From NCBI GenBank assembly GCA_017472085.1, contig JAFUQZ010000032.1:1-51010 (forward strand): a stretch of DNA of 51,010 bases, given 5' to 3'. The notes beneath the pieces are model-generated. The model had not been told where the DNA came from and did no database searches. It saw nothing but the letters and a program-made list of their open reading frames with translations. This DNA comes from Akkermansia sp. GTDB lineage: Bacteria > Verrucomicrobiota > Verrucomicrobiia > Verrucomicrobiales > Akkermansiaceae. The position numbers and the translations under genes are program-made. The first letter of the stretch is position 1; the number at the start of each line of letters is the position of its first letter. Of this stretch, positions 26,844 to 35,102 are shown piece by piece.

Positions 26844-28814
26844 ATGAAAAGCACGTTTTTACTCCTTACTCTGACCGTCTCCGTCTCTCAGACTCTTGCC
26901 GCCGTGGGTGATACGGTGAGTGGCTCAGGCACTTATGTGGCTGATGGCATTGTGGTCAGCAGTATCGGCACCGGTTTTCTTCAGACAAGCCGGGCAGACT
27001 CCACCCGGCTCTACGACAGCGCCAAAGGAGCAGAATGGACGACCAATACCGGTGATTCTCTCATGTGCTGGATACATGCGGCCTCCAATGTCATTCAGTA
27101 CTGGCAGAGCTATTACGGGGTGTTTGCAAAGCCGCAGGCCGGAACGTATTACGATTATGATGCATCCTTTAATACCGGATTCCCGGAAACAAGTCAGACC
27201 AAGCCCCTGCCCTACGGCAGAATCGGCACGGAGGCGCCTTCCACGACAGATGATTCTCAGGACGCCGTACCGGATGGCAGGCGCCTGCAGGTAGCCCGCG
27301 ATATGTTTCTCTCCATCCCGAATTCCTCCACGCAACCCAGAAACACGGGAGGTGTCTTCGGGTGGGCATCCGAGTGGTTCTTCCGCGGTGCTGATAAGTG
27401 GAATAAAGAAAACGGGACGACCATTGACCTGAGTGCCGGAGGAATGGCCCCCAATACGGGAGGCTATTATGCCAACTATTTCGGCACGGAAACGCCTTTC
27501 GGACAGGATTGTTCATTCACCACGGTCTATTCGGCAGCGCAGGAGGCCGCATCAAGTGTCCACAAATCGACCACAGGGGCTCCGTTCGGTAATACGGATA
27601 CAGAGGCTGTCAAGGCTCTCCTTCTGGAGGGCTTCGGAGTAAAAGACGGGGTACAGGTTCAGGACGGCATGATTACCTGCATCGGCACCACCAACTCCTC
27701 ATCCGGAACAGGGCATGTGATTACATGCTACGGGTTTACCACCAATGCGGACGGCAGTCTCAAATCTATCCTGGTCGCAGATAACAACGATGATATCAGC
27801 ACGTATAATTCTGCGCTGAAAGAACTGTTCGTCAAGGTTCAGAACGACAGAATAGAGCTATACACCAACACGGCACTCACGAGAGCCTATGCCCCTACCG
27901 GCAGCGGAGTGAACTACCTCACCTCCGTCTCCTGCATCAACACTCCGGAAGTGCTGCAAAACATGCTCGCTGAATACAGCGATGCCGCGAACGAGGCGCA
28001 GGTCTGGAATGGTGCTGCATCGGTATGGGAAGCGCAGCAGGTCAACACGGAAGTGCTGCCCACCGAATCCACCGGATGGGATGTGAATGTGAACGGCGAC
28101 CACATTGCCGAAGAGCACCACGGGTACTACCACACCTACGCCTCGGAAGGACGGCGCGTGCTCTTCGATGACCATGCAGCCGCAGACAAGCGCAGCGTCA
28201 CGATTGTGGGTACAGTCGCCGCAAACAGCATCGAAGTTGCTGCCGCAGACTATGAATTCAAGGCCGGAGACCAAGCCGAGCTGACAGTCGGGGCAGACCT
28301 CGCGGTTCACAGCATGGCCTCACTGCATAGTGAGGTGGCTCTGCATCTGAGCGATTTGACGCTGGAATCCGGTGCGGAGCTTTCCTCTGAGCAAGTCATT
28401 ACCGTGAGTGGAGTGTTCCGCGCCGACGAAGCATCAACGGCTTCCGCATACGCCCTGCGCAACAGTATCACCCCGGCAAGCAGCATCTATGCCGACCTTG
28501 ATTTGACCGCGGCCACGGCCATCATTCTGGAGAACACGGTCAATATGAATGGTCATCAGCTCCGACTCAATGCCGACACGCCGATAACGCTCAACGCCGA
28601 AGCGTTGGGTGGCAACATGCCATTCTTCTCCAATGTGGGCAAACTGATTGTCACCACAACGGACGGAGAAGAGCTGGCTCTGGCCCCCGGTACCGATGTG
28701 ACGCAGTACCTCACGCTCTACAGCAACGGAGAACCTCTTCAGGGAATGATATCACCTACTCTGCCACCGGCGATATCAGCCTCGCCGTGCCGGAACCGGC
28801 CGGTGCAACGCTGA
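26844..28814 (+). CDS. IdeS-like (peptidase C66) secreted cysteine protease, PEP-CTERM tail frameshifted
   Basis: Family C66 includes streptococcal IdeS, which cuts IgG; the target here is unknown. After a signal peptide (1-19) the papain-like domain has Cys75 in GDSLMCWIHAASN, His291 in GTGHVITCYGF and Asp313 in VADNN; the His-Asp spacing of 22 matches IdeS. The C-terminal half (about 390-640) is beta-rich. As read, the frame ends in an unrelated tail and stops at 28814. One base shift near 28753 restores GDISLAVPEPAGATLSLLAL and then AGLAARRRR before a stop at 28864, a typical PEP-CTERM sorting signal. So either one base is missing or the gene is truly broken at its anchor. The PH-like gene follows closely. 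Confidence 0.85.
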   Translation: MKSTFLLLTLTVSVSQTLAAVGDTVSGSGTYVADGIVVSSIGTGFLQTSRADSTRLYDSAKGAEWTTNTGDSLMCWIHAASNVIQYWQSYYGVFAKPQAGTYYDYDASFNTGFPETSQTKPLPYGRIGTEAPSTTDDSQDAVPDGRRLQVARDMFLSIPNSSTQPRNTGGVFGWASEWFFRGADKWNKENGTTIDLSAGGMAPNTGGYYANYFGTETPFGQDCSFTTVYSAAQEAASSVHKSTTGAPFGNTDTEAVKALLLEGFGVKDGVQVQDGMITCIGTTNSSSGTGHVITCYGFTTNADGSLKSILVADNNDDISTYNSALKELFVKVQNDRIELYTNTALTRAYAPTGSGVNYLTSVSCINTPEVLQNMLAEYSDAANEAQVWNGAASVWEAQQVNTEVLPTESTGWDVNVNGDHIAEEHHGYYHTYASEGRRVLFDDHAAADKRSVTIVGTVAANSIEVAAADYEFKAGDQAELTVGADLAVHSMASLHSEVALHLSDLTLESGAELSSEQVITVSGVFRADEASTASAYALRNSITPASSIYADLDLTAATAIILENTVNMNGHQLRLNADTPITLNAEALGGNMPFFSNVGKLIVTTTDGEELALAPGTDVTQYLTLYSNGEPLQGMISPTLPPAISASPCRNRPVQR

Positions 28815-28879
28815 GTCTGCTGGCTCTTGCCGGTCTGGCTGCGCGACGCAGAAGAAATCATTAAGCCCCCCACTGCAGC

Positions 28880-29950
28880 ATGCCAACTACCCTCCCGGAA
28901 TCCCGACAACACACGGAAAACGAGCTGTTTCCCGGTGAGCGCATTCTGTGGCTGAGAGAAACGCCGCCCGCGATTCGCGAACGCATCTGCGAAATGGCAA
29001 CGGAATTCTGGGTGGAGGTCTTTGTCACAGGGCTGCTGATGACAGGTGTGATTTTATTACCGATGATGCTGGCACCGATGCTCCACGAAGCGTTTCTTCC
29101 CGTGCTGTTGATACTGTTTCTTTATCGGACGGTTCATTTCGTCCTGCGCTGTTATCGCAGACATTTTCGGCAATGGGAGGTCATTACCAATCGCCGACTT
29201 CTCTTCTTCAAACGGGAATGGAATATTCTGTATCTGGAAATTGCACCCCTGAACCGCATCAGGCTCATTCCGGGGAATCGCCGCAAAGATGGCAGCGCCG
29301 ATTTAAGCATCTGCGGTCCCCGCAGCTTTCGGAGTCATCTGCCGGTAAAAGCATTACAGAGAGTAGAGGCGGCGGATGAATTACTATCTGCGCTCCGGGC
29401 AGACATTCCCGCGCCTCTGCCCGTCCCGCAGGCTCAGCTCCGCCCTCATCCGCTTCTGCCGGAGGATGAAGCCCTGCTCGGCGAAGGAATCCAGGAGGCG
29501 AAAGCGTATATCCCCCTCAAACCCCGTATACTGACGGGAATCTTCATAATCTATCTCCTCACCATAGGCGGCATCGGCCTGCTGTTCCCACCCATTGACA
29601 ATCATCCGGAGGTATGGATATATTGGGGAATACTCCTGGTGCTGATGCTGACGGTCGCATTCTTTCAGTGGAAAAACCGACACCGGTATACCACCCCGAA
29701 ACGCTTTGCTCTTGGCAGCCGCTTTCTGTACGTTGAGGGTTACCATCCAAGGCCCATCACCGGTTGCTACCCCGCAGGGAAAAGAATCTACCCGGATGGA
29801 CGGATTGAACTGGTTTTCAACACCCCCTGCAAAGCATTCCGTGATAATATCCCCTTCGGGTTGGATAACCTCCTGAAATCCCGGGAAACAGAACAAATAC
29901 TCCACGCCATTTGTGCCCACCATTCGCGAGAAAGCGGTGGGGCAAGGTGA
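28880..29950 (+). CDS. Membrane protein with two bacterial PH-like halves
   Basis: A 356-residue inner-membrane protein with an internal two-fold plan. Each half starts with PGERILW or EDEALLG, has a pair of membrane helices (about 50-90 and 222-265), then a bacterial-PH-like stretch (WEVITNRRLLFF in the first half; TTPKRFALGSRFLYVEG in the second). The N-terminus is cytoplasmic by charge. The gene begins 15 bases after the restored IdeS-like stop and is probably cotranscribed. Function is unknown. Confidence 0.75.
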   Translation: MPTTLPESRQHTENELFPGERILWLRETPPAIRERICEMATEFWVEVFVTGLLMTGVILLPMMLAPMLHEAFLPVLLILFLYRTVHFVLRCYRRHFRQWEVITNRRLLFFKREWNILYLEIAPLNRIRLIPGNRRKDGSADLSICGPRSFRSHLPVKALQRVEAADELLSALRADIPAPLPVPQAQLRPHPLLPEDEALLGEGIQEAKAYIPLKPRILTGIFIIYLLTIGGIGLLFPPIDNHPEVWIYWGILLVLMLTVAFFQWKNRHRYTTPKRFALGSRFLYVEGYHPRPITGCYPAGKRIYPDGRIELVFNTPCKAFRDNIPFGLDNLLKSRETEQILHAICAHHSRESGGAR

Positions 29951-29978
29951 TAATTATGCGACATACCGTAATCTTATC

Positions 29979-30008
29979 TTGACAATTCCCCCTCGTTTGT
30001 GGCAGAAT
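29979..30008 (+). promoter_or_regulatory. Promoter of tRNA-Arg
   Basis: TTGACA (29979-29984), 18 bases, CAGAAT (30003-30008), about 45 bases before the mature tRNA. Confidence 0.6.
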
Positions 30009-30053
30009 GCGCAGCGTTGCGGGGCATCCTCTGGCCTCCACCCTACGGAAGAT

Positions 30054-30125
30054 GGCCCTGTCGTTCAATGGATAGGACGAAGGTTTCCGGTACCTTAGAT
30101 GTGGGTTCGATTCCCGCCGGGGCTA
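30054..30125 (+). tRNA. tRNA-Arg (anticodon CCG)
   Basis: A 72-base cloverleaf. The acceptor stem GGCCCTG (30054-30060) pairs with CGGGGCT (30118-30124); the D stem is GTTC/GGAC; the anticodon stem is AAGGT/ACCTT around loop TTCCGGT, giving anticodon CCG (reads CGG, Arg); the T arm is GTGGG-TTCGATT-CCCGC. Discriminator A at 30125. CCA is not encoded (CTA follows), so it must be added after transcription. Confidence 0.93.
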
Positions 30126-30130
30126 CTACA

Positions 30131-30165
30131 ATAACCCTGCCTAATAGGCGGGGTTATTTGATTTT
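30131..30165 (+). terminator. Terminator of tRNA-Arg
   Basis: ATAACCCTGCC (30131-30141) pairs with GGCGGGGTTAT (30147-30157) and is followed by TTGATTTTA, 6 bases after the tRNA. Confidence 0.8.
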
Positions 30166-30208
30166 ACTTGATTTACGACTTTACAACAGGCTTAATAAGC
30201 CTATCACG

Positions 30209-30230
30209 CAGCGCGAAAACAGCGCGAAAA
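30209..30230 (+). repeat. Tandem 11-base repeat downstream of tRNA-Arg
   Basis: CAGCGCGAAAA occurs twice in perfect tandem (30209-30219 and 30220-30230). No integrase gene is adjacent; it may be a remnant of an insertion at the tRNA or a regulatory repeat before the symporter gene. Confidence 0.6.
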
Positions 30231-30276
30231 ATGAATAAACCAACCGGGCAGCAATCCGGGATTCTGAGGAAACAGG

Positions 30277-30305
30277 TGTACATCCGCAACCTGATATGTT
30301 AGAAT
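30277..30305 (+). promoter_or_regulatory. Promoter of the symporter gene
   Basis: TGTACA (30277-30282), 17 bases, TAGAAT (30300-30305), 11 bases before the ATG at 30317. The upstream ATG at 30296 lies inside the promoter, which supports the 30317 start. Confidence 0.5.
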
Positions 30306-30316
30306 GCAAACATCGC

Positions 30317-31489
30317 ATGAAACGAAAGAAATGGAAGAAAATTCGGCTTGGTCTTATCGGTCGCATCATCATTGCCCTGATTATCGGAGCCGGCGCCGGC
30401 CCCTGTGCCCCCGTCTGGATGGTGCGCACGTTTAACACTTTCAATGGACTGTTCGGGCAATATCTGGGTTTTCTGATTCCTCTGCTCATCGTCGGGCTGG
30501 TGGCTCCCGCCATTGCCGACATCGGGCGCAGGGCGGGCAGGATGCTGCTGGCCACGGCTCTGCTGGCCTATGCGGCCACGCTTGTTTCCGGCTTTGCCTC
30601 CTACCTGACGGCCGCCAACATTTTCCCCGGCCTGATTGCGCCGTCAACCTCGCTTCAGGCCCTCGGGAAAGCAGCTGAGGCTCCTGCGTGGTTCACCATC
30701 TCCGTGCCCCCGCTCATGGAGGTAATGACCGCGCTCATCTTTGCTTTCATGTTGGGACTGGGCATGGCCTACTGCCGGGGTGAGGCAATGAGAAAAGTCT
30801 GTGAGGATTTCCGCGAAATCATAGCCCGCACTATTGGCAAGGCCATCATTCCTCTGCTTCCGCTCTATATCTTCGGCATCGTGCTCAACATGGCCTGGAG
30901 CGGACAGGCAGCGAACCTGCTGAGCGTCTTCCTCAAAATCATCGGTATCATCTTCCTGCTGCACATCGGAATCCTGCTGTTGCAATACAGCATCGCCGGG
31001 TTGATAGCACGGCGTAACCCCCTGATGCTGCTGTGGCGCATGATGCCCGCCTACTTCACCGCCCTGGGTACTCAATCCTCTGCCGCCACCATTCCCATTA
31101 CCCTGCAACAGACGCTCAGCAATAAGGTTCACAAAGATGTGGCAGGGTTCGTCATCCCCCTCTGTGCCACGATTCACCTCTCCGGCAGCACGCTCAAAAT
31201 CGTGGCCTGTGCCATAGCCATCATGCTCATGCAGGGAATCCCGGTGACTCCCTCTGTCATGGTGGGATTCATCTTCATGCTGGGTGTCATCATGGTGGCC
31301 GCTCCGGGCGTGCCGGGTGGTGCCATCATGGCCTCTCTGGGCATCCTCCACTCCATGCTCGGCTTCGGTGATACGGAACAGGCACTCATGATAGCCCTCT
31401 ACATCACCATGGACAACTTCGGCACCGCCTGCAACGTCACCGGCGACGGAGCTCTCGCCGTCATCATCAACAGATTCTATAAGGGGTGA
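30317..31489 (+). CDS. Dicarboxylate/amino acid:cation symporter (DAACS family)
   Basis: A 390-residue secondary transporter, probably importing a dicarboxylate or acidic amino acid with Na+ or H+. Several hydrophobic helices are visible, together with the family's LGTQSSAATIPITL serine-rich hairpin and a late helix with TMDNFGTACNVTGDGALAVII, the ion and substrate-binding part. The start at 30317 (MKRKKWKKIRLGL) is chosen because the promoter -10 covers the earlier ATG. A sodium-coupled symporter would use the gradient made by the Mmd pump. Substrate is not determined. Confidence 0.88.
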   Translation: MKRKKWKKIRLGLIGRIIIALIIGAGAGPCAPVWMVRTFNTFNGLFGQYLGFLIPLLIVGLVAPAIADIGRRAGRMLLATALLAYAATLVSGFASYLTAANIFPGLIAPSTSLQALGKAAEAPAWFTISVPPLMEVMTALIFAFMLGLGMAYCRGEAMRKVCEDFREIIARTIGKAIIPLLPLYIFGIVLNMAWSGQAANLLSVFLKIIGIIFLLHIGILLLQYSIAGLIARRNPLMLLWRMMPAYFTALGTQSSAATIPITLQQTLSNKVHKDVAGFVIPLCATIHLSGSTLKIVACAIAIMLMQGIPVTPSVMVGFIFMLGVIMVAAPGVPGGAIMASLGILHSMLGFGDTEQALMIALYITMDNFGTACNVTGDGALAVIINRFYKG

Positions 31490-31512
31490 TGACGAGTTGG
31501 TCGGCGTCTACT

Positions 31513-31541
31513 CAAAAAAATGCCGCCCGGAAGGGCGGCAT
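31513..31541 (-). terminator. Terminator of the prolyl isomerase gene
   Basis: ATGCCGCCC-GGAA-GGGCGGCAT with a run of seven T on the minus strand, just after the stop of the PpiC-type gene. It lies between convergent genes. Confidence 0.9.
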
Positions 31542-31549
31542 GAAGTAAA

Positions 31550-32575
31550 TCAGATATACTGTCGAATAACGGCACGCTCGCGAAGGCGCTCCACCCACTC
31601 TCGATAGCGCTTTTCGCTCTGCTTGCGGCGCACGGCATCATCCACCTGACGTTTCACTTCCGGATTGCTCAGGGAAGGAGCCGGTGCAAGGTGGCGGCTG
31701 CGAACTTTCACGATGGTGAAGCCCTGCGGGTCAAGCAGCGGCCCGATGGTTCTACCGGGTTTGGCACTGAACACCACATTAGCAAAGTCTACGGAGAGCT
31801 CACTACGTTTCATCGTCGGCCAGACTCCCCCCTCTTCTGCCTTGGAGTCACGAGAATACTTCCTCGCTGCATCGCCAAAGGAAATCTCACCCCGGTCAAG
31901 CTTTTCTTTCAGCGCGACCGCCGTTTTGTACTGGTCCTCCGCCGTCAGCATGGGGTCCTCCGGATCGCCGGCAGGAATGAAGATTTTATCGTAGCGGATA
32001 GAATCATTCATGATGTTGCGGTACTCATGCTTCGTTGCGTTGTACTCTGCCCGGATTTCATCCGGAGTGGGAGGGATGCCGCGATCATAGCGAGAGGCAC
32101 GCATGGAGGCAACGGTAATTTCCTTGCGGACAGATTCTCGATACTCACTATAAGTCATACCGCTCTTGCGGAGGTTATCCAGGAACTCCTTACGATTACC
32201 ATTGAAAATGGTCAGAATGCGGCGATTGATTTCGCCCTCAATCTGATCCTCCTTGAGCATATACCCCTTTGTCTCAAATTCACTGAGAACCAGTTCACGA
32301 TCAATCAGCTCACTGAGAACGGTCTTCTTCGCCTTCACTAACTCCGAATTAAAACGAGGGCCCTGACGGGGGTAGAGCATCATCAGCTCGCGGAAATAAG
32401 GACCCAGACGGGCGCGTACTTCGCTGGAGGTAATCGGACGGCCGTTCACCGTGGCAGCCACGCGGTTCACCACGCCACCCTTAGCGGCGGATTCCCCCTC
32501 TGCCCCGGCAGCCGTGCCGGATACCACCGCAAGAGAGGCAAGCAGCAGGATGACTAGACGACATGCAGGTTTCAT
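31550..32575 (-). CDS. Periplasmic peptidylprolyl isomerase (SurA/PpiC type)
   Basis: A 341-residue exported chaperone and prolyl isomerase. It has a signal peptide (about 1-24), a SurA-N-type region (VNGRPITSSEVRARLGPYF to MRASRYDRG, about 42-165) and one parvulin (PpiC) domain at about 190-300, with DRGEISFGDAARKYSRD, EEGGVWP and FSAKPGRTIGPLLDPQGFTIVKV. The plan matches SurA with a single rotamase domain; its role would be outer-membrane protein folding. A promoter -10 box sits 8 bases before the ATG. Confidence 0.9.
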   Translation of the reverse strand: MKPACRLVILLLASLAVVSGTAAGAEGESAAKGGVVNRVAATVNGRPITSSEVRARLGPYFRELMMLYPRQGPRFNSELVKAKKTVLSELIDRELVLSEFETKGYMLKEDQIEGEINRRILTIFNGNRKEFLDNLRKSGMTYSEYRESVRKEITVASMRASRYDRGIPPTPDEIRAEYNATKHEYRNIMNDSIRYDKIFIPAGDPEDPMLTAEDQYKTAVALKEKLDRGEISFGDAARKYSRDSKAEEGGVWPTMKRSELSVDFANVVFSAKPGRTIGPLLDPQGFTIVKVRSRHLAPAPSLSNPEVKRQVDDAVRRKQSEKRYREWVERLRERAVIRQYI

Positions 32576-32583
32576 ACGCCCTC

Positions 32584-32612
32584 ATTCTAGCGCGATTCTG
32601 TTATACATGCAA
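32584..32612 (-). promoter_or_regulatory. Promoter of the prolyl isomerase gene, start-proximal
   Basis: On the minus strand TTGCAT (32612-32607), 17 bases, TAGAAT (32589-32584), then 8 bases to the ATG at 32575. Transcription would start at or within two bases of the start codon. Confidence 0.55.
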
Positions 32613-32703
32613 TCTTCTTCTTTGTCACCGACTCACTTTATGCTCGCATCTTCCGGATTTTGGTGCTAGTATGAAAGGCACTTAGATAACTCTTTCCATT
32701 ACC

Positions 32704-33795
32704 ATGGCTATCAAACTGTTTATTCCCGGTCCGACCATCGTGTCGGAAGATATTCTTCAGGAGATGAGTCTGCCGATGATTGCGCACCGCTCCAAAAAAG
32801 CGTCCGAGATTCAGAAGCGCATCTCTGACAACATGCAGAAGGTGTTGTTTACCGAGAACCGCATCCTGCTCTCCACCTCCTCCGGGTCCGGGCTCATGGA
32901 AGGCGCTATCCGCTCCTGCACAGCCAAGCGCGCCGCCGTTTTCTCCGTGGGGGCTTTTGGCGACAAATGGTACAAAATGGCCGTTGCCAACGGAGTTCCG
33001 GCCGACAAATTCTCCAGCGAGATGGGCGAACCCACCACCGCCGAGATGGTGGATACCGCGCTTTCTACCGGCAAGTACGATGTGGTAACCGTCACGCACA
33101 ATGAGACCTCCTCCGGCATTCAGAACCCCGTTGAGGAAATTGCCGAGGTCATGAAGAAGTACCCGGACGTGGTCTGGTGTGTGGATGCGGTCTCTTCTGC
33201 CGCCGGCTCCAAAATTGAGACGGACAAGCTGGGTATCGACGTACTGATTACCTCCACGCAGAAGGCGCTGGCCCTGCCCCCCGGTCTCGCCATCTGCTCC
33301 ATGAGCCGCAAAGCCTATGACCGCACCGCCGAAGTACCCAACCGCGGTCTGTACTTTGACCTGCGCACCATCTGGGACTTCATCGATAAGAAGAACTACC
33401 AGTACACCTCCACTCCCTGCCTTTCCCTCATGTATGCGCTGGACAAGCAGCTTCAGCACATCGTTGAAGTGGAGGGCATAGAGAACCGCTTTGCCCGCCA
33501 CGAGCAGACTGCCGCCTATACCCGCGCCTGGGCCGATGAATACTTCCGCGTCTACCCGAACCGCAAGTACCTCTCTAAAACCCTCACCGTCATCGATGCC
33601 TGCCCGAAAGGCCGTTCCGAGCTCATCTCCATCCCGGCGCTCAATGCTTTCCTGGCCGAGCGCAATATGCAGCTGGGCAACGGGTACGGCGGGCTCAAAG
33701 ACAAAACATTCCGCATTGCCCACATGGGTGAGCTCACCCTGGACGACATGAAGGATATCACCTCTGCCGTGGAGGATTACCTCAAAACGCTTTAA
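32704..33795 (+). CDS. Class V PLP-dependent aminotransferase
   Basis: A 363-residue fold-type I aminotransferase of the alanine/serine-glyoxylate and phosphoserine type. The PLP lysine is Lys187 in TSTQKALALPPG; the Asp that pairs with the PLP ring is in WCVDAVSSAAGS. The N-terminus KLFIPGPTIVSEDIL is the common start of the alanine-glyoxylate aminotransferase group. Substrate cannot be fixed from sequence; a serine-synthesis role is possible. A weak promoter (TTGGTG 32660, 17 bases, TAGATA 32683) precedes it, and a strong terminator follows. Confidence 0.85.
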   Translation: MAIKLFIPGPTIVSEDILQEMSLPMIAHRSKKASEIQKRISDNMQKVLFTENRILLSTSSGSGLMEGAIRSCTAKRAAVFSVGAFGDKWYKMAVANGVPADKFSSEMGEPTTAEMVDTALSTGKYDVVTVTHNETSSGIQNPVEEIAEVMKKYPDVVWCVDAVSSAAGSKIETDKLGIDVLITSTQKALALPPGLAICSMSRKAYDRTAEVPNRGLYFDLRTIWDFIDKKNYQYTSTPCLSLMYALDKQLQHIVEVEGIENRFARHEQTAAYTRAWADEYFRVYPNRKYLSKTLTVIDACPKGRSELISIPALNAFLAERNMQLGNGYGGLKDKTFRIAHMGELTLDDMKDITSAVEDYLKTL

Positions 33796-33807
33796 CCACA
33801 CACGAAA

Positions 33808-33842
33808 GGGGGAGACGGGAAAATGTCTCCCCCTGATTTTTC
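33808..33842 (+). terminator. Terminator between the aminotransferase and thioesterase genes
   Basis: GGGGGAGAC (33808-33816) pairs with GTCTCCCCC (33825-33833), followed by TGATTTTT. The T run ends only 5 bases before the next start codon. Confidence 0.9.
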
Positions 33843-33845
33843 ACC

Positions 33846-34265
33846 ATGATTCCGCAATACACCCTTCCTTACAAGGTGATGTACTACGACACCGATGCCG
33901 GCGGCGTAGTACACAATCTGGCCTACCTCCGCTGGGTGGAGCAGGCGCGCACGCTCATGGCTTCCGAAATGGGCATTGATTATGCCACCCTCGCGTTGGA
34001 ACAGAACCGCCACACGGTTCTCGTCCGCCACGAGGTTGACTACCATTCCCCTGCTTTCCTGGCAGACGATGTCGTGGTCAACGGAATCCTGGAACGGGCG
34101 GAAAAATCATCCCTCTACTTCAAGTTCGAGATTCGCCGCGTTGCCAACGACAAGCTCTGTGTCACCGTACGCCAGCGACTGGCACTCGTTCAGATGCCCC
34201 AGGGAAGGCCCATCCGCATCCCTGCCGAGTGGCTCGATAAGGTCGCACCGGATGGTTCATCCTGA
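33846..34265 (+). CDS. YbgC/4-hydroxybenzoyl-CoA type acyl-CoA thioesterase
   Basis: A 139-residue hotdog-fold thioesterase. The family signature is clear: YYDTDAGGVVHNLAYLRWVEQAR, with the catalytic Asp in DTDAGG. The strand VRHEVDYHSPAFLADDVVV is also typical. YbgC-type enzymes hydrolyse short or acyl-carrier thioesters and often associate with the Tol-Pal system; no tol genes are here. No separate promoter is seen between the terminator and the ATG, so expression may depend on readthrough. Confidence 0.88.
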   Translation: MIPQYTLPYKVMYYDTDAGGVVHNLAYLRWVEQARTLMASEMGIDYATLALEQNRHTVLVRHEVDYHSPAFLADDVVVNGILERAEKSSLYFKFEIRRVANDKLCVTVRQRLALVQMPQGRPIRIPAEWLDKVAPDGSS

Positions 34266-34299
34266 GCAGGCAGCAGCAACAGAACCATTCCGAGAATCA

Positions 34300-34329
34300 A
34301 CCGGCATCCTCCGTACGGGGGATGCCGGT
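34300..34329 (+). terminator. Hairpin after the thioesterase gene
   Basis: ACCGGCATCC (34300-34309) pairs with GGATGCCGGT (34320-34329), with a few more inner pairs. The sequence after it is only moderately T-rich (CTCATATTCT), so it is a probable terminator. Confidence 0.6.
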
Positions 34330-34384
34330 CTCATATTCTGAACTAATTAACCTAACCTATTATGGAAAAAATCAACGACGGCTG

Positions 34385-34939
34385 TCATTGGGCTCCGGCA
34401 TTCTGAAGAATGGACACTATATTCGTACGGCCCTCTTTGCGGGCATACTGCAAGGCCGTGCGCCCTTCATGATCCATCATATTCACATTGGCCCCGCCGG
34501 CAATGAGCGCCTGCACCACATCGGCGCGCCCCTCTTCGGCTGCCATCATCAGAGCCGTCTCGCCATCGTCATCGAAGGCGTTGGCATTCGCCCCGGCCGC
34601 CAACAGGATTTTGACGATATCGGCGCGACCGTCATCTGCGGCAATCATCAGCGCCGTCTCACCGTCATCATCCGCAGCGTTCACATTCGCCCCGGCAGCA
34701 ATCAGCGCCTGAACCATCGCCACATTGCCGGTCTCCACCGCCTCCATCAGCAGCGATTCGCCATCCGCATCCTGAGCACTGGGGCTCACCCCATTCTGCA
34801 GAGCCTGCTGCAGCCGTGCCACAGACGCAGACTTCACCGCTCTCTTGCCAATCTGATAAGAGGCTACATTCTGACCCACGGCAACACTCCCCATTCCGGC
34901 CACTGCCACCAACATTGTTATCACCTGCGTTTTGTTCAT
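34385..34939 (-). CDS. Secreted ankyrin-repeat protein
   Basis: A 184-residue protein with a signal peptide (MNKTQVITMLVAVAGMGSVA, cleavage near VGQ) and about four ankyrin repeats. The middle ones are nearly identical (DDDGETALMIAADDGRADIV against DDDGETALMMAAEEGRADVV), with a 99-base DNA period. The start is at 34939, not the earlier ATG, because AAAGGAG lies 10 bases before it and the signal peptide begins there. This is one of the few clear Shine-Dalgarno sites in the window. Export distinguishes it from the cytoplasmic ankyrin protein at 20120. Confidence 0.88.
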   Translation of the reverse strand: MNKTQVITMLVAVAGMGSVAVGQNVASYQIGKRAVKSASVARLQQALQNGVSPSAQDADGESLLMEAVETGNVAMVQALIAAGANVNAADDDGETALMIAADDGRADIVKILLAAGANANAFDDDGETALMMAAEEGRADVVQALIAGGANVNMMDHEGRTALQYARKEGRTNIVSILQNAGAQ

Positions 34940-35060
34940 GACGATTGAACTCCTTTCGTTCACCATTTAGAAACGTTCCAACCCGGAAACATTCAACACT
35001 ATTCTGGAAAATAATGAAAAAAACTTACTTACAAGCCCGGAAAAGGAAATGTGAATAACC

Positions 35061-35089
35061 TTGACCCGGAGGGATATGTTCGTTACAAT
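35061..35089 (+). promoter_or_regulatory. Promoter of hprK
   Basis: TTGACC (35061-35066), 17 bases, TACAAT (35084-35089). It excludes the in-frame upstream starts (TTG 35061, ATG 35076, ATG 35088) and leaves ATG 35103, 13 bases past the -10. Confidence 0.6.
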
Positions 35090-35102
35090 GGGCAGAGGAA
35101 GT

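Noticed and set aside
28745..28765. Programmed -1 frameshift in the IdeS-like gene
   Set aside because: The codons at the join are not a slippery heptamer and no strong downstream structure is evident. A missing base or a true mutation is simpler.
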